Positions 63,819 through 64,000 of a stretch of 64,000 nucleotides of DNA are shown piece after piece. Each line of letters starts with the position of its first letter. The stretch's first letter is position 1. The notes below the pieces were generated by a model, which had not been told where the DNA came from, did no database searches, and was given only the letters and a program-made list of their open reading frames with translations. The stretch comes from Aliivibrio fischeri (lineage in GTDB: Bacteria > Pseudomonadota > Gammaproteobacteria > Enterobacterales > Vibrionaceae): NCBI GenBank assembly GCA_038993745.2, contig CP160629.1, forward strand, positions 2,232,001 through 2,296,000. Direction: 5' to 3'. A program made the translations under genes and the position numbers.

Positions 63819-63828
63819 ACAAAACTTT

Positions 63829-64000
63829 GGGGCTGATTCAGGATTCGACGGGAATTTTGAAACCCGAGGAGCATGTCGTGGGGCGGTTGGCCACGTAAAA
63901 AGCCGCAAAAAAATAGTCGCAAACGACGAAAACTACGCACTAGCAGCTTAATAACCTGCTGAGAGCTCTCCTGCCCTAGCTTCCGCTTGTAAGACGGGGA
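63829..64000 (+). ncRNA. ssrA: Transfer-messenger RNA (ssrA), 5' part
   Basis: The gene opens GGGGCTGATTCAGGATTCGAC, the conserved tmRNA acceptor-arm and D-arm start. The tag frame begins at GCA (63919) and encodes ANDENYALAA before tandem TAA stops (63949-63954), the Vibrio-type degradation tag. The window ends inside the pseudoknot region, so the tRNA-like 3' end is missing. Confidence 0.98.

Overview
The window is a stretch of a Vibrionaceae chromosome. Low GC content, Vibrio-type gene order (skp-lpxD-fabZ-lpxA-lpxB, phoB-phoR-pstSCAB-phoU, ratAB next to smpB-ssrA), a tmRNA tag reading ANDENYALAA, and an AT-rich palindromic repeat of a kind I associate with Aliivibrio/Photobacterium point to an Aliivibrio fischeri/logei-like species. 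The family-level call is firm; the genus is an inference.

Layout. 1-14 kb, minus strand: envelope and translation genes (lpxB, lpxA, fabZ, lpxD, skp, bamA, rseP, dxr, cdsA, uppS, frr, pyrH, tsf, rpsB). 14-18 kb, plus strand: map, glnD and a yaeH-type UPF0325 gene. 18-24 kb, minus strand: queA-tgt-yajC-secD-secF. 24-31 kb: a CBS-domain protein, the glyoxylate shunt pair aceB-aceA, oxyR divergent from a 2-Cys peroxiredoxin gene, cutC and a YgiW-type periplasmic protein. 31-35 kb: three small surface or outer-membrane proteins, a LysR regulator, a candidate small RNA and a 162-bp palindromic repeat. 35-43.6 kb, minus strand: the complete phosphate regulon core phoB-phoR-pstS-pstC-pstA-pstB-phoU with two recognisable Pho boxes, followed by rdgC. 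44.7-50.3 kb: an accessory catabolic-looking locus of a sodium/solute symporter, a divergent MFS transporter, a tandem SnoaL-like protein of unknown activity and a LacI-type regulator. 50.5-53.4 kb: trhP (yegQ)-yfhL and a secreted DUF3541-type protein. 53.5-59 kb: dnaJ, dnaK, an orphan secreted protein and grpE, with sigma-32 promoters before dnaK and grpE. 59-64 kb: nadK, recN with two LexA boxes, bamE, ratB-ratA, smpB and the 5' part of ssrA.

Data quality. Twelve genes (cdsA, rpsB, glnD, aceA, aceB, oxyR, pstA, pstC, pstS, phoR, recN, bamE) are broken by 14 single-base losses, nearly all in short homopolymers; the start of skp probably carries a fifteenth. Every one is repaired by adding a single base, and the repaired lengths match the families. 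Because rpsB and cdsA are essential, I read these as sequencing or assembly deletions rather than gene decay, and I give each gene its full reconstructed span.

The best candidates for undescribed biology are the SnoaL-like/transporter/LacI locus at 44.7-50.3 kb with its four intra-transcript hairpins, the orphan secreted protein inside the heat-shock cluster, and the candidate small RNA at about 33.15-33.31 kb.
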